Shown: piece by piece, positions 9,536 through 17,570 of the stretch | Layout of the letters: each line of letters begins with the position of its first letter | Position numbering within the stretch: the first letter of the stretch is position 1 | Assembly: GCF_902499175.1 (NCBI RefSeq) | Contig: NZ_CABVQC010000004.1 | Span: 1-64,000 of the forward strand | Direction: 5' to 3' | DNA: 64,000 bases | Source: Burkholderia aenigmatica | GTDB lineage: Bacteria; Pseudomonadota; Gammaproteobacteria; Burkholderiales; Burkholderiaceae | Notes under the pieces: model-generated | Databases searched by the model: none | What the model saw: the letters and a program-made list of their open reading frames with translations, nothing else | Told to the model about the DNA's origin: nothing | Made by a program: the position numbers and the translations under genes

Positions 9536-9927
9536 ACTCCTTCTATTTTTTTACTCCAGGCGAGACGCTACGCCGGCCGCTTGTATCGCTGACTGTAGTT
9601 GACGCGAATTTCTCAGTATTCGGCGCTCCCTTCAGCCAACCTCCGCCTGTCGTGTGTGGTCTCGAACGCGTTCTCGGCTGTGCAGGATGCCCAGATCACG
9701 TGAGCATCCTGGGGCCTTGAGGGTGAGCACTCAGGGGAAACGTGAGGCTGCGCATGGCGATAGGTAGTCCGCCGGGACATGCGGAAGAAGACGAACTGCA
9801 CGGATTAAATGCGATGGGACCGGTCCCGTTTGCCCCGCTCGAAGCGGGACATCCTGATCGAAGTTATTGCATCATGAACGCGGGACGCGGCGAGGTTCCG
9901 TTCACCACGAAACTCGGGCTTGGTTAC
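9536..9927. other. Intergenic stretch with hairpins, no supported gene
   Basis: No coding region is convincing. A 12-bp palindrome GGGACCGGTCCC at 9816-9827 and a 6-bp stem CCCGCT/AGCGGG at 9834-9848 lie just downstream (minus strand) of the GH3 remnant and may be its old terminator. The open frame on the minus strand at 9613-9801 matches nothing I know. Confidence 0.4.
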
Positions 9928-10049
9928 TCAACCGCCCTGCAGCCGGATATCGCGCGACGACGCGCCGACATAGACTGTTCCGCCCGGCACGACCTTCCAG
10001 CCGTTGCGCGACGTATCCCACACGCCCTGCATCCGCGGCGACACGGTCA
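9928..10049 (-). pseudogene. 3' remnant of a second GH3 beta-glucosidase gene
   Basis: The minus strand encodes the last 40 or so residues of a GH3 enzyme, including VWDTSRNGWKVVPGGTVYVG and ASSRDIRLQGG, followed by a TGA at 9928-9930. By eye the DNA differs from the end of the intact gene (about 4084-4195) at roughly seven positions over about 110 bases. Similarity stops abruptly near 10049, so only the tail survives. It points to a former tandem or dispersed paralogue lost by deletion. Confidence 0.85.
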
Positions 10050-10128
10050 ACTGACAACAGTCACTGGATGTAGAGGTGGATATGGCGGGGTTCGGCCCAG
10101 CAACCGCGATTGCTCAGCGGCTACGACT

Positions 10129-10746
10129 TCATCGTGCTCGCAGGCCATTCAACAAGATGGAAGTGGCTTGGCGAGCGATCTCTTCTGCGGTCATTTCTCC
10201 GTCTTCACGATACCAGCGGCCAATCCAGCTCAGCGCGCCTGCGACAACGAAGCCACCAAGCTTGGGCTCGATAGGGGCGAAGGCTTTCTCCTCTATGGCC
10301 TTCTCGAGAAGAATCCGGAACTCGTGATCGATGTCTGCCTTGAGCCTGCGAAGCTTGACCCGGTTCTCCGGAATCAAGGATTCTTCGCCGGTGCGAATCA
10401 CGCACATACCGAAATCCATCGTGACGATCTTGGCGTATTCGAGCATGGCCGCTTCAAACTTCTCGACTGCGCTGCCCCCCGTCACCGTGATATTGCGGAT
10501 CGCCTGTTGCATCATGTCCAGACCCATGCGTACGCATTCGAACAGGATTTCGTCCTTGTTCTTTGCATAGTAATAGACCGTCGGCTTCGTTATGTGGAGC
10601 CGCTCGGCGACCTCATCCAGAGACGATGCATGAAACCCCTTTTCATTGAAAAGACGTGCGGCGGTTCGAAGAACGGCTAGCCGTTTTCGTTCTCTCTCGC
10701 TTTCGCGAGCTTCAGCCTTCTTCCACGGTGAAGCGGTAGCGCCCAT
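10129..10746 (-). CDS. TetR-family transcriptional regulator
   Basis: A 205-residue repressor. The helix-turn-helix lies at about residues 25-65 (RTAARLFNEKGF, SLDEVAERLHITKPTVYYY), and the helical ligand domain fills the rest. The start at ATG 10746 has GGAG a few bases upstream; the longer frame to 10821 lacks one. It follows the nitroreductase gene on the same strand after a 276-bp gap, so it probably has its own promoter. A 13-bp palindrome at 10894-10906 is a likely operator for autoregulation. TetR proteins beside acyl-CoA degradation genes often sense acyl-CoA esters, but that is only suggested here by context. Confidence 0.9.
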   Translation of the reverse strand: MGATASPWKKAEARESERERKRLAVLRTAARLFNEKGFHASSLDEVAERLHITKPTVYYYAKNKDEILFECVRMGLDMMQQAIRNITVTGGSAVEKFEAAMLEYAKIVTMDFGMCVIRTGEESLIPENRVKLRRLKADIDHEFRILLEKAIEEKAFAPIEPKLGGFVVAGALSWIGRWYREDGEMTAEEIARQATSILLNGLRAR

Positions 10747-10893
10747 GAAGACTCCCTCAGATCCGTCGTCTCCGCCTCCGTGACTGTCTGCCTTGCACAA
10801 GGCAAGAGCAGATCGAAACACGGTGACGGTAGCCGCAGTATGCGAATGGCGGATACTACCATGACGTCGAATCTATACTTTCGGGTAGTACTG

Positions 10894-10906
10894 GACTCAG
10901 TGAGTC
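10894..10906. promoter_or_regulatory. Candidate TetR operator (13-bp palindrome)
   Basis: GACTCAGTGAGTC is a perfect palindrome around a central G, about 150 bp upstream of the TetR start. A -10-like TATAGA reads on the minus strand at 10877-10872, so the palindrome would lie near a -35 position. Confidence 0.45.
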
Positions 10907-11022
10907 TTCCCGGGCGAGGTTTTGCCTGCCCGGCATCACGTGGCATGGGCTTCGGTGAGGCGCTGTTGCGAGTGCGAGCTCGTTATCCAGGTGGTCACCC
11001 GGATAACGAACCAATTGGTGTC

Positions 11023-11706
11023 TTACTCGGTGACGAATGTGGCAACCTGATCCAGCGGGGCCCTTTCGGTTCGAAATGCATTCGCGGGATGCGAAGGATC
11101 AGCGTAACCGAAGGAGATGCCGCAGACCACGCGTCGCTCCGGCGGGATGGACAGGATCTCGCGCAGGACGTGCGCTTTGGACGCAAGGGCGGCTTGCGCG
11201 ATCGCAGACACACCAAGGCTTGCTGCAGCGAGCATGAAGTTGTTCACGTATGCGCCGCAATCGAGAACACCGTAGGTTCCGAGCAGCGCTTCGGTCGTGA
11301 TGACGGCCACGTGTGGCGCGCCAAACAGCCTGAAATTCTCTTCGGCTTGGCGAGCGGAAGCCTCCCGGTCTCCCGCGGCGATACCGACGCTCTCATACAA
11401 CTGCAACCCGCAGGTGCGCCTGCGATCGCGGTACACGCCACGGTATTCCGCAGGCGGCGCGATTTCCCACTGATCGTTGGGTAACGCGGATGCTGCCTGT
11501 AACGCGGAGCGAAGCCGATTCGTGGCGGCGGGCCGGGTGACGATGATGTGCCACGGCTGAGAATTGCACCAGGACGGCGTGCGTTGTGCGATCGAGAGAA
11601 TCGCGTCGATCGTTTCGGCGGGCACCTCCTGGGAGAGATAGCCGCGGCAACTGAATCGAGCGTCGAGAACGGATTGCAGAGCGTCGAAAAGGGGCGTGTC
11701 TGTCAT
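11023..11706 (-). CDS. Nitroreductase-family flavoprotein
   Basis: A 227-residue FMN-dependent nitroreductase-like oxidoreductase. Characteristic parts are the N-terminal RFSCRGYLSQEVP, the FMN-contact region RTPSWCNSQPWHIIV (about 45-60), and the C-terminal GISFGYADPSHP with NAFRTER. The ATG at 11706 gives the usual family N-terminus. It sits 43 bp after the enoyl-CoA hydratase stop on the same strand, so it is probably co-transcribed with the solute-binding protein and hydratase. Members of this group reduce nitro groups, quinones or enoyl-type double bonds with NAD(P)H; which applies here is unknown. Confidence 0.85.
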   Translation of the reverse strand: MTDTPLFDALQSVLDARFSCRGYLSQEVPAETIDAILSIAQRTPSWCNSQPWHIIVTRPAATNRLRSALQAASALPNDQWEIAPPAEYRGVYRDRRRTCGLQLYESVGIAAGDREASARQAEENFRLFGAPHVAVITTEALLGTYGVLDCGAYVNNFMLAAASLGVSAIAQAALASKAHVLREILSIPPERRVVCGISFGYADPSHPANAFRTERAPLDQVATFVTE

Positions 11707-11749
11707 GGACTCTATCGCGCATGCGCGCGTGTGTTCGTGTCGGGGAATC

Positions 11750-12523
11750 TCATTGGCCTTTGAAGACCGGTCTGCGTTTCTCGAGGAAAGCAGCAATACC
11801 TTCTTTCGCGTCGTCGGTTTCGAGCACTCGCCGCATCCGTGTGGCCTCTCTGTCCATCCCGGCCTGGTCGGCAGAGCCGTCGGTCGCGGGAAGGCTGTCG
11901 AGGATGCTTTGATACGCGATGGTGCTGAACCCTGCCACCTCGGTTCCTAGCGTGATCGCATGGTCCAGCAGGGCAGTGCGGTCTTCTTTTACGTAGCTCA
12001 CGAGCCCCCACATCAGGGCTTCCTGAGCATCCAGCACTCGTCCGGTCAGCATCAATTCGGCGGCGCGTGAGCGACCGACGACGGCCGGCAGGAATTGAGT
12101 CCCGCCGTAGGTCGGCATCACGCCCAAGCGAATTTCTGGCATCGCGAATGTGGCATTTTTCACCGCGGTCCGAACGGTGCACGCAAGGGCGAGTTCCAGT
12201 CCTCCGCCGAACGCCGTACCATTCATCGCAGCGATAGTGAACAATGGTGATTGAGAAAGGCGCAGCAGCAAATTGCGAACGCGGTCGTTCTTCTTGGCTT
12301 GCTGATCCCACGTCTCGATAGCGTTGTCTTTCAGATCGCTACCGGCGCTGAAGGCACGTTCTCCTTCGGCGGTAATCAGCAGAAATCGCGTGCCATCCAG
12401 TTCCGCTGCGTCGAGACAAGACTCCAGTCCGTCCCAGACGACTCGATTGAGTGCATTCAACCGATTGGGGCGGGTAATGGTGAAGACGGCACCGGACTCG
12501 ATGCGCTCAAATCGAAAATCCAA
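11750..12523 (-). CDS. Enoyl-CoA hydratase/isomerase family protein
   Basis: A 257-residue crotonase-fold enzyme, likely hydrating an enoyl-CoA in beta-oxidation. The oxyanion-hole segment is AFSAGSDLKD (about 65-75), and the second signature, NGTAFGGGLELALAC, lies at about 105-120. The first catalytic Glu position looks conserved within GGGLEL, but I did not confirm the second. No ATG gives a full N-terminus. TTG at 12523 with GGAGAG upstream starts at LDFRFERIESG, the expected first strand, and gives normal family length. It lies just after the solute-binding protein gene, separated by a hairpin, and belongs with the catabolic enzymes on the other side of the divergent promoter. Confidence 0.88.
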   Translation of the reverse strand: MDFRFERIESGAVFTITRPNRLNALNRVVWDGLESCLDAAELDGTRFLLITAEGERAFSAGSDLKDNAIETWDQQAKKNDRVRNLLLRLSQSPLFTIAAMNGTAFGGGLELALACTVRTAVKNATFAMPEIRLGVMPTYGGTQFLPAVVGRSRAAELMLTGRVLDAQEALMWGLVSYVKEDRTALLDHAITLGTEVAGFSTIAYQSILDSLPATDGSADQAGMDREATRMRRVLETDDAKEGIAAFLEKRRPVFKGQ

Positions 12524-12539
12524 AGTTGCTCTCCGCGGA

Positions 12540-12564
12540 GCGGGCGCCGCCGGACGGCGCCCGC
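12540..12564 (-). terminator. Post-SBP hairpin
   Basis: A perfect 10-bp stem, GCGGGCGCCG (12540-12549) and CGGCGCCCGC (12555-12564), with a 5-base loop lies between the solute-binding protein stop and the hydratase start. With no T run it is more likely an attenuator or mRNA-stabilising hairpin than a full terminator. Confidence 0.6.
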
Positions 12565-12579
12565 GAAACACCAGCGACG

Positions 12580-13803
12580 TTACTTGCCGCTGCCGAACAC
12601 GCCGGCCATGAGCTCGTAGCGCGTTCCGTTGAATTGCATCAACTGCAGCTTCTTGATCGGATAGGCGTCCGTCGGCGACGTCTGCACATTGATCCCGGGT
12701 TGAAGCATCGGCAGGGTCACGTTCAGGCTCAGCGCCTGCTTCATCACATTCTCTCGCGTGAGGTTGTCGCCCGCCTGCTTCAAGGTTTGCACCAGCGTCT
12801 GGGCAATCGAATAGCCGAGCACGTTCAGCGTGTCCGACACATCGCCCGCAGGGTAGTACTGCTTCATGAAGGCCGCGTAATCCTGATACTCCTTCGTTGC
12901 CTTCGTGGCCGGATCCGTCGGATCCCTCAGATAGGTCGCACTGATCACGCCCTTGGACGCACCAAAGCCAGCCGGCTTGAGAACCGTGCCCACGGAACTG
13001 GCGGAACTGACGACATACCGAGTCGGTTGCCAACCGATTTCAGCCGCCTTCTTGATCGCCATGGCCGAGAACTTCGGCGTGGTCAGCAGAATCAGCGTAT
13101 CGGCGCCCGAGCCCTTCATCGACACGATCTGGCTGTCGACCGTAGGATCGGTCGTCTCGTACGTCTGGTACGAGACCACCATCGACTTGGCCTTGTTTCC
13201 CAGGCCGTCGACGATGCCTTGGTAATAGTCCTTACCGAAGTCGTCGTTCTGCATCAGGATCGCGACCTTGGCATTCGGCTGGGTTTGCAGGATGTGCTGT
13301 GCGTATGCGACGGCCTCGGCGTGGTTGGTGGGCTGCCAGCCGATGGTCCACGGGTTCTGCTTGACTTCACCGAAGCGGGTGGCACCCGAGCCGACGAAGA
13401 GTTGCGGTACCTTCTTGATCGTCAGGTATTTCTGAATCGCGAGGTTGTTGGCCGTCCCGAGCGGCAGGAAGATCGCGAGTACTTGATCCTGTTCGACTAG
13501 CTTACGAGCCTGCTCGACCGTCTTGGATGGCGTATAGGCATCGTCAACCGAGACGAAATTGATCTTGCGGCCATTGACACCGCCTTCGGCGTTGATCTTT
13601 GCGAAATAGGCGGCAGCCGATTTGCCGATCGTGCCATAGGCCGATACGGGGCCCGAGTAGGGCAGGATGTTGCCGATCTTGATCTCGGTATCGGTGGCGC
13701 CGGGATCGTATTTCTTTTGCGCGTAGGTTTCGGTCGTGGCCAGCATCAGTGAAGCGGCGGCCAGGCCTGCGATAAACGTTCTGCGGTCGATTCGGACGGT
13801 CAT
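12580..13803 (-). CDS. Branched-chain-type ABC solute-binding protein
   Basis: A 407-residue periplasmic binding protein of the LivK/Peripla_BP_6 type. The N-terminus has a twin-arginine-like DRRTFIAGLAAASL signal ending in TYA, so Tat export is possible. The mature protein begins with IKIGNILPYSGPVSAYG, and VDDAYTPSKTVEQARKLVEQ lies in the first lobe. ATG 13803 follows AGGAG at good spacing. It should feed the divergently encoded Liv-type ATPases and permeases at 18792-22203. Binding proteins of this group frequently carry aromatic or branched carboxylic acids rather than amino acids, which fits the acyl-CoA enzymes around it. Confidence 0.92.
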   Translation of the reverse strand: MTVRIDRRTFIAGLAAASLMLATTETYAQKKYDPGATDTEIKIGNILPYSGPVSAYGTIGKSAAAYFAKINAEGGVNGRKINFVSVDDAYTPSKTVEQARKLVEQDQVLAIFLPLGTANNLAIQKYLTIKKVPQLFVGSGATRFGEVKQNPWTIGWQPTNHAEAVAYAQHILQTQPNAKVAILMQNDDFGKDYYQGIVDGLGNKAKSMVVSYQTYETTDPTVDSQIVSMKGSGADTLILLTTPKFSAMAIKKAAEIGWQPTRYVVSSASSVGTVLKPAGFGASKGVISATYLRDPTDPATKATKEYQDYAAFMKQYYPAGDVSDTLNVLGYSIAQTLVQTLKQAGDNLTRENVMKQALSLNVTLPMLQPGINVQTSPTDAYPIKKLQLMQFNGTRYELMAGVFGSGK

Positions 13804-13916
13804 GGTGTCTCCTGGGATGCACGGTGCGGATGCACCTGGGTTTTTTCTGCTAGTAGTCCCTTGGCATCCTAGGCGCGGCGCAGCCGGCACCCCATCGTCG
13901 GAAGCGACGAATTGCA

Positions 13917-13944
13917 CGTCCGCTGACAAGCTGCTCAGCGGACG
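13917..13944 (-). terminator. Hairpin overlapping the MalT-like gene stop
   Basis: CGTCCGCTGA (13917-13926) pairs perfectly with TCAGCGGACG (13935-13944) around an 8-base loop. The right arm contains the TGA of the regulator gene. It probably separates regulator transcription from the downstream binding-protein gene; no T run follows. Confidence 0.55.
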
Positions 13945-16619
13945 ATGCCCAACCGGCGCGCGATCGCCACAGCCTGCGTGCGGCTGCGGCTGTTGAGCTT
14001 GGTGTTGATGTTGCGAAGATGTGTGCGTACGGTACTGTCGGAAATGAACAGCTTTTCGGCCATCGCAGTATTGGAGTAGCCCTCAGCGAGCAGTTGGAGA
14101 ACGCGAATCTCCTTGCGCGTAAGCGGTTCGGCGGGCCCGGATTCAGCGTGGCCGGTGTCGGCTTCGTCGTCGGTGCCGACCGGGCCCAAGCGGTCGGCCA
14201 GACGCTGGACGTACTCCTGCAGGATCGGGTCTTGAACGGAGTCCACCGAACCCGATTGCATGCGATGCAGGAGCGGCGCCACGATGGGGCCTTCATCCAG
14301 CAGCAAGCGGACGAATCCCTCGCGACAGGTTTCCTGCAGGAGCGGATTCGCCCAGTTCATCGCTCGACCCACGTCACCATTGCGAAAGAAGGCCAGCGCC
14401 AGAAACAGGCGGAGCTTGAGGGCGCGATGCTGGCGGCCGGACTGCTGGGCAAGTCGCAACTGGGCTTCTAGGGGCTGCACCAAGGCATTGGGATCGCCAG
14501 CATGGAGATCAAGCCGCATCTGTGCGATGAATGAATCATCGACGTCTTGTGCGGGCTTCGTATCGGAATTGAGGGCGTCCAGCGCTAGGGCCCGCGCCAG
14601 TTCCTCGCGCGCTGCAACAGCATGGCCTTGTAACGTCAGAAGTCTCGAACGCTCCAGCTTTGCGCTGGCAGTGACGCGTGGCAACTGGCGCTGATGGCCC
14701 AGGTATTCGAGCTCTGTCAACGTGAGGAACGCGGTGTCTACTTCGCCGCGCAAGAACGCAAGGCGCGCGCGCAAGCGGTGACTGGAGATCATGTGGTCGG
14801 GCAGCCCGACATCCCTCGCCAAGGGCAGGTAGACGTTCAGCAGGCGTTCGGCCGCCACGAGGTCGTCGGCTTCGTAAAGCGCCCCCGCATAGGGTACGCC
14901 GGCCCATGCATTGCCATGTGCGTAGTTGTAGGCAGAGGTGCTCGACGTAGCGGTGACCGCCATGCGAAAGCGAGCCGTAGCCTGGCGCAGGTGACCTTCG
15001 CGCAGGTCCAGCATTCCCCCAACGGTCTCGGTGTACATCCGGTTGAAGGCTCCGTCTGCCTGGGCATGGCGAGCGTCCTCGAGGAAGCGGTGCGCTTCCT
15101 TCCGCTCGCCGATGACCGACAGGATATGGGCCATCGCATTGAGCAGGACGCTGTCGACGAACGCATTGCCGGTCGGTAGTCGAGCCAGGCCGGAATGTCC
15201 CGCTTCATGGGCCTCTTCGTAGCGATCCATCATCGCCAGCAGCACCGGAAGGAGTGCCCGGACATGGGCCTGAACCTGCGGATCGTCGCTTTCCTGACAG
15301 CCTGATTCTTCGAGCCACTTCATCGCGGTCCACGGGCCCTGACTGAAGCAGCGTGCCCATACCGCGATCACCTGCAGCCGCGGTCGAGCGCGCAACAATT
15401 CGGGCGTAATCGTGGTAAACCAGCGATCGAGCAGGCGCATGCGGCCTTGTTCGAGGAGTCCGTGCGCATGGTGCTCGAGCAGTTCCAGCGCGTGCGGATA
15501 GTCGCCACCGGCAATGGCGTGGTCGATTGCGGGCACGGGCCGCTGCTGCGACTCGTACCAGCCGGAGGCGGACAGGTGCAGGCGCGCGGCATCGTCGGGG
15601 CGTTCCCGCTCGAGCTGACGGCGCAGGAAGTCCGCGAACAGGCTGTGGTATCTGAACAGATCGGGCGCATCCTCCACCGGGATAAGAAAAACATTGCCGC
15701 GGTGCAGCGACTGCAGCATGGCATCGCAATCGATCTGTGGAAGCAGCGCTTGACACACGGGCGCGCTAAGGTGATGCAGCACGCTCGTGCGAAGCAGAAA
15801 CTCCCGAACTACGGGCTCTTGCTGAGAGAACACCTCTTCGGTGAGATAGTCGGCCACATCGCGGTCCGATGCGGACAGTCGCGCGACGACATCCGAGGAT
15901 TGGTCTGAACGTTGCAGCGCCAGCGATAGCAGCCAAAGGGCCGCTACCCAGCCTTCCGTCTTCCCAAGGACGCGGTCCAGGGTTTCCAGTGATAGTTCGG
16001 CCCCTCGCAGCCTGAAGAACTCTGCGGCCTCCGAAGGCGAGAAACGCAACGAATCCGTTTCGAGTTCCAGTAGCAGGCCCCGCGCGCGCAAACGACCGAC
16101 GCCGAGGTCGGGCAGGTTGCGCGAGCCGATGATCACTTGCCCGTTGCGCGGCAACTGCTCCAGCAACTCTCGCACCAGGCCGAGCACGCCGCCTTCCCGG
16201 ATAACCTCGAAATCGTCCAGGAATAACGCGTACGGGGTTTGTTCCGATACCAGTTGAGCCAGCGGATCCTGCGCAGAGGCACCTCGCTCGAGGCCCATTT
16301 GGCCGAGTGCGGCTGACAAGCCGGCCAGAAAACGCGGTACGTCGTTGTCGGCTGCATCCAGCGTCAGCCAGGCTGTCGCCAACCCGCGATCTTCGAGGGC
16401 TTCACGGATCTGGACCATTGCCATGGTTTTGCCAAATCCGGCGGGGGCACGAACGAGGATCAACTTGACCGCGCTGGCGTTAGCCAGTCGGCCGGCGACG
16501 CCGGCGCGCTTCACCTCAGCCGCGCGTTGCACCAAGGGTGCCAGCTTGGCCAGTGAAATCATCGGTGTGGTCTGGTGGGGGAGATTGGCAGACACTGGGG
16601 GCGCAGAAGTGGATCGCAT
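13935..16619 (-). CDS. MalT-like ATP-dependent LuxR-type activator
   Basis: An 894-residue large ATP-binding LuxR regulator. It has a P-loop ATPase with Walker A APAGFGKT at about 59-65 and a Walker B-like ALFLDDF. Helical TPR-like repeats fill the middle (about 400-800), and a C-terminal LuxR HTH runs from about 828 to 890 (LTRKEIRVLQLLAEGYSN, ISDSTVRTHLRNIN). Proteins of this type (MalT, AlkS, AcoK) activate transcription when an inducer and ATP are bound. It is divergent from the SDR-thiolase-Liv operon, with 136 bp between starts, so it is the likely inducer-responsive activator of that operon and perhaps of the binding-protein genes behind it. An internal ATG at 16562 is an alternative start. 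Confidence 0.92.
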   Translation of the reverse strand: MRSTSAPPVSANLPHQTTPMISLAKLAPLVQRAAEVKRAGVAGRLANASAVKLILVRAPAGFGKTMAMVQIREALEDRGLATAWLTLDAADNDVPRFLAGLSAALGQMGLERGASAQDPLAQLVSEQTPYALFLDDFEVIREGGVLGLVRELLEQLPRNGQVIIGSRNLPDLGVGRLRARGLLLELETDSLRFSPSEAAEFFRLRGAELSLETLDRVLGKTEGWVAALWLLSLALQRSDQSSDVVARLSASDRDVADYLTEEVFSQQEPVVREFLLRTSVLHHLSAPVCQALLPQIDCDAMLQSLHRGNVFLIPVEDAPDLFRYHSLFADFLRRQLERERPDDAARLHLSASGWYESQQRPVPAIDHAIAGGDYPHALELLEHHAHGLLEQGRMRLLDRWFTTITPELLRARPRLQVIAVWARCFSQGPWTAMKWLEESGCQESDDPQVQAHVRALLPVLLAMMDRYEEAHEAGHSGLARLPTGNAFVDSVLLNAMAHILSVIGERKEAHRFLEDARHAQADGAFNRMYTETVGGMLDLREGHLRQATARFRMAVTATSSTSAYNYAHGNAWAGVPYAGALYEADDLVAAERLLNVYLPLARDVGLPDHMISSHRLRARLAFLRGEVDTAFLTLTELEYLGHQRQLPRVTASAKLERSRLLTLQGHAVAAREELARALALDALNSDTKPAQDVDDSFIAQMRLDLHAGDPNALVQPLEAQLRLAQQSGRQHRALKLRLFLALAFFRNGDVGRAMNWANPLLQETCREGFVRLLLDEGPIVAPLLHRMQSGSVDSVQDPILQEYVQRLADRLGPVGTDDEADTGHAESGPAEPLTRKEIRVLQLLAEGYSNTAMAEKLFISDSTVRTHLRNINTKLNSRSRTQAVAIARRLGIVR

Positions 16620-16755
16620 ACTGGGATGTGTCGAATTGTTGCTTGTGAAGGTCCGGCGTGCACTCGTCTCTTCCGACGATGGTAACGCACCAAGTGCGTC
16701 CCTAGACTACGAAGCGCAGTGGACGGATGGCCGTCCAGCAGACATTGCTCTCACT
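16620..16755. promoter_or_regulatory. Divergent control region with two palindromes
   Basis: Between the MalT-like gene and the SDR gene are ACGCAC-caa-GTGCGT (16685-16699) and TGGACGG-atgg-CCGTCCA (16720-16737). Both are perfect inverted repeats with short spacers, and the second ends 18 bases before the SDR start. They are the best candidate binding sites for the regulator or for RNA polymerase control. Confidence 0.45.
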
Positions 16756-17538
16756 ATGCATCTTGATTCTTCTATTGCCGCCGTCGTAACCGGTGGCGCT
16801 TCCGGCCTTGGGGCTGCAACGGCCCGTCGTCTGGCGACCAGCGGCGTCAAGGTCGCCTTATTCGATCTCAACGCCCAACTGGGTGAAGCGTTGGCCAATG
16901 AGATCGGCGGAATCTACTGCTCCGTGGACGTCACATCCGACGAGCAGGTGGACGCTGCTTTCGTCAAAGCGCGTGCTGCACACGGTCAGGAACGCATCAT
17001 GATCAACTGCGCCGGTATCGGCCACCCCGCGAAGACGGCGAGTCGCGACAAGACCACCGGTACCGGGCGACATTTTCCGATGAAGGATTTCGAGCGGGTC
17101 ATTCAAATCAACCTGCTAGGGACCTTTCGCTGTGCAGCAAAGTCTGCAGCAGGAATGCTCGGTTTGCCCCCGGGCCCGGACGGAGAGCGCGGCGTAATTG
17201 TGAACACCGCGTCAGTCGCCGCGCAGGATGGCCAGATGGGGCAAGTGGCATACGCTGCGTCGAAAGCAGCGATCGTAGGCATGACGCTGCCGATCGCCCG
17301 GGACCTGATGGACGACGGTATCCGTGTCAACACCATCCTCCCCGGTATCTTCGACACGCCGCTGATGCAGGCCGCACCCGACAAGGTGAAGGACGCACTT
17401 GCCGCTTCGGTTCCGTTCCCCAAACGGTTCGGTTCGCCGACCGAGTTCGCCCAGATGGTCGAAATCACGATTACCAATGGATACCTCAATGGCGAGTGCG
17501 TCCGCCTCGACGGCGCGATTCGCATGGCGCCCCGCTGA
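16756..17538 (+). CDS. SDR, 3-hydroxyacyl-CoA dehydrogenase type-2-like
   Basis: A 260-residue short-chain dehydrogenase. It has the NAD-binding TGGASGLGAATAR near the N-terminus, NCAGIGHPAKT, the catalytic Ser in VNTASVAAQ and the Tyr-Lys pair in VAYAASKAA. The insertion around SRDKTTGTGRHFPMKDF and the RVNTILPGIFDTPLM loop resemble the HSD10/type II 3-hydroxyacyl-CoA dehydrogenase subgroup. It probably oxidises a 3-hydroxyacyl-CoA, possibly 2-methyl-branched, in the step before the thiolase that follows 32 bp later. The ATG at 16756 gives the exact family N-terminus; the frame is open further upstream into the control region but without meaning. Confidence 0.88.
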   Translation: MHLDSSIAAVVTGGASGLGAATARRLATSGVKVALFDLNAQLGEALANEIGGIYCSVDVTSDEQVDAAFVKARAAHGQERIMINCAGIGHPAKTASRDKTTGTGRHFPMKDFERVIQINLLGTFRCAAKSAAGMLGLPPGPDGERGVIVNTASVAAQDGQMGQVAYAASKAAIVGMTLPIARDLMDDGIRVNTILPGIFDTPLMQAAPDKVKDALAASVPFPKRFGSPTEFAQMVEITITNGYLNGECVRLDGAIRMAPR

Positions 17539-17570
17539 CCAATTCCTTTATTACCGTTGGAGAAGCATTC

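Noticed and set aside
9613..9801. Short minus-strand frame as an IS transposase fragment
   Set aside because: No transposase motif could be matched, so calling it a mobile element would be a guess.
9742..10680. Plus-strand open frame of 312 codons over the TetR gene
   Set aside because: It is antisense to a clear TetR gene and the GH3 remnant, and has no recognisable domain.
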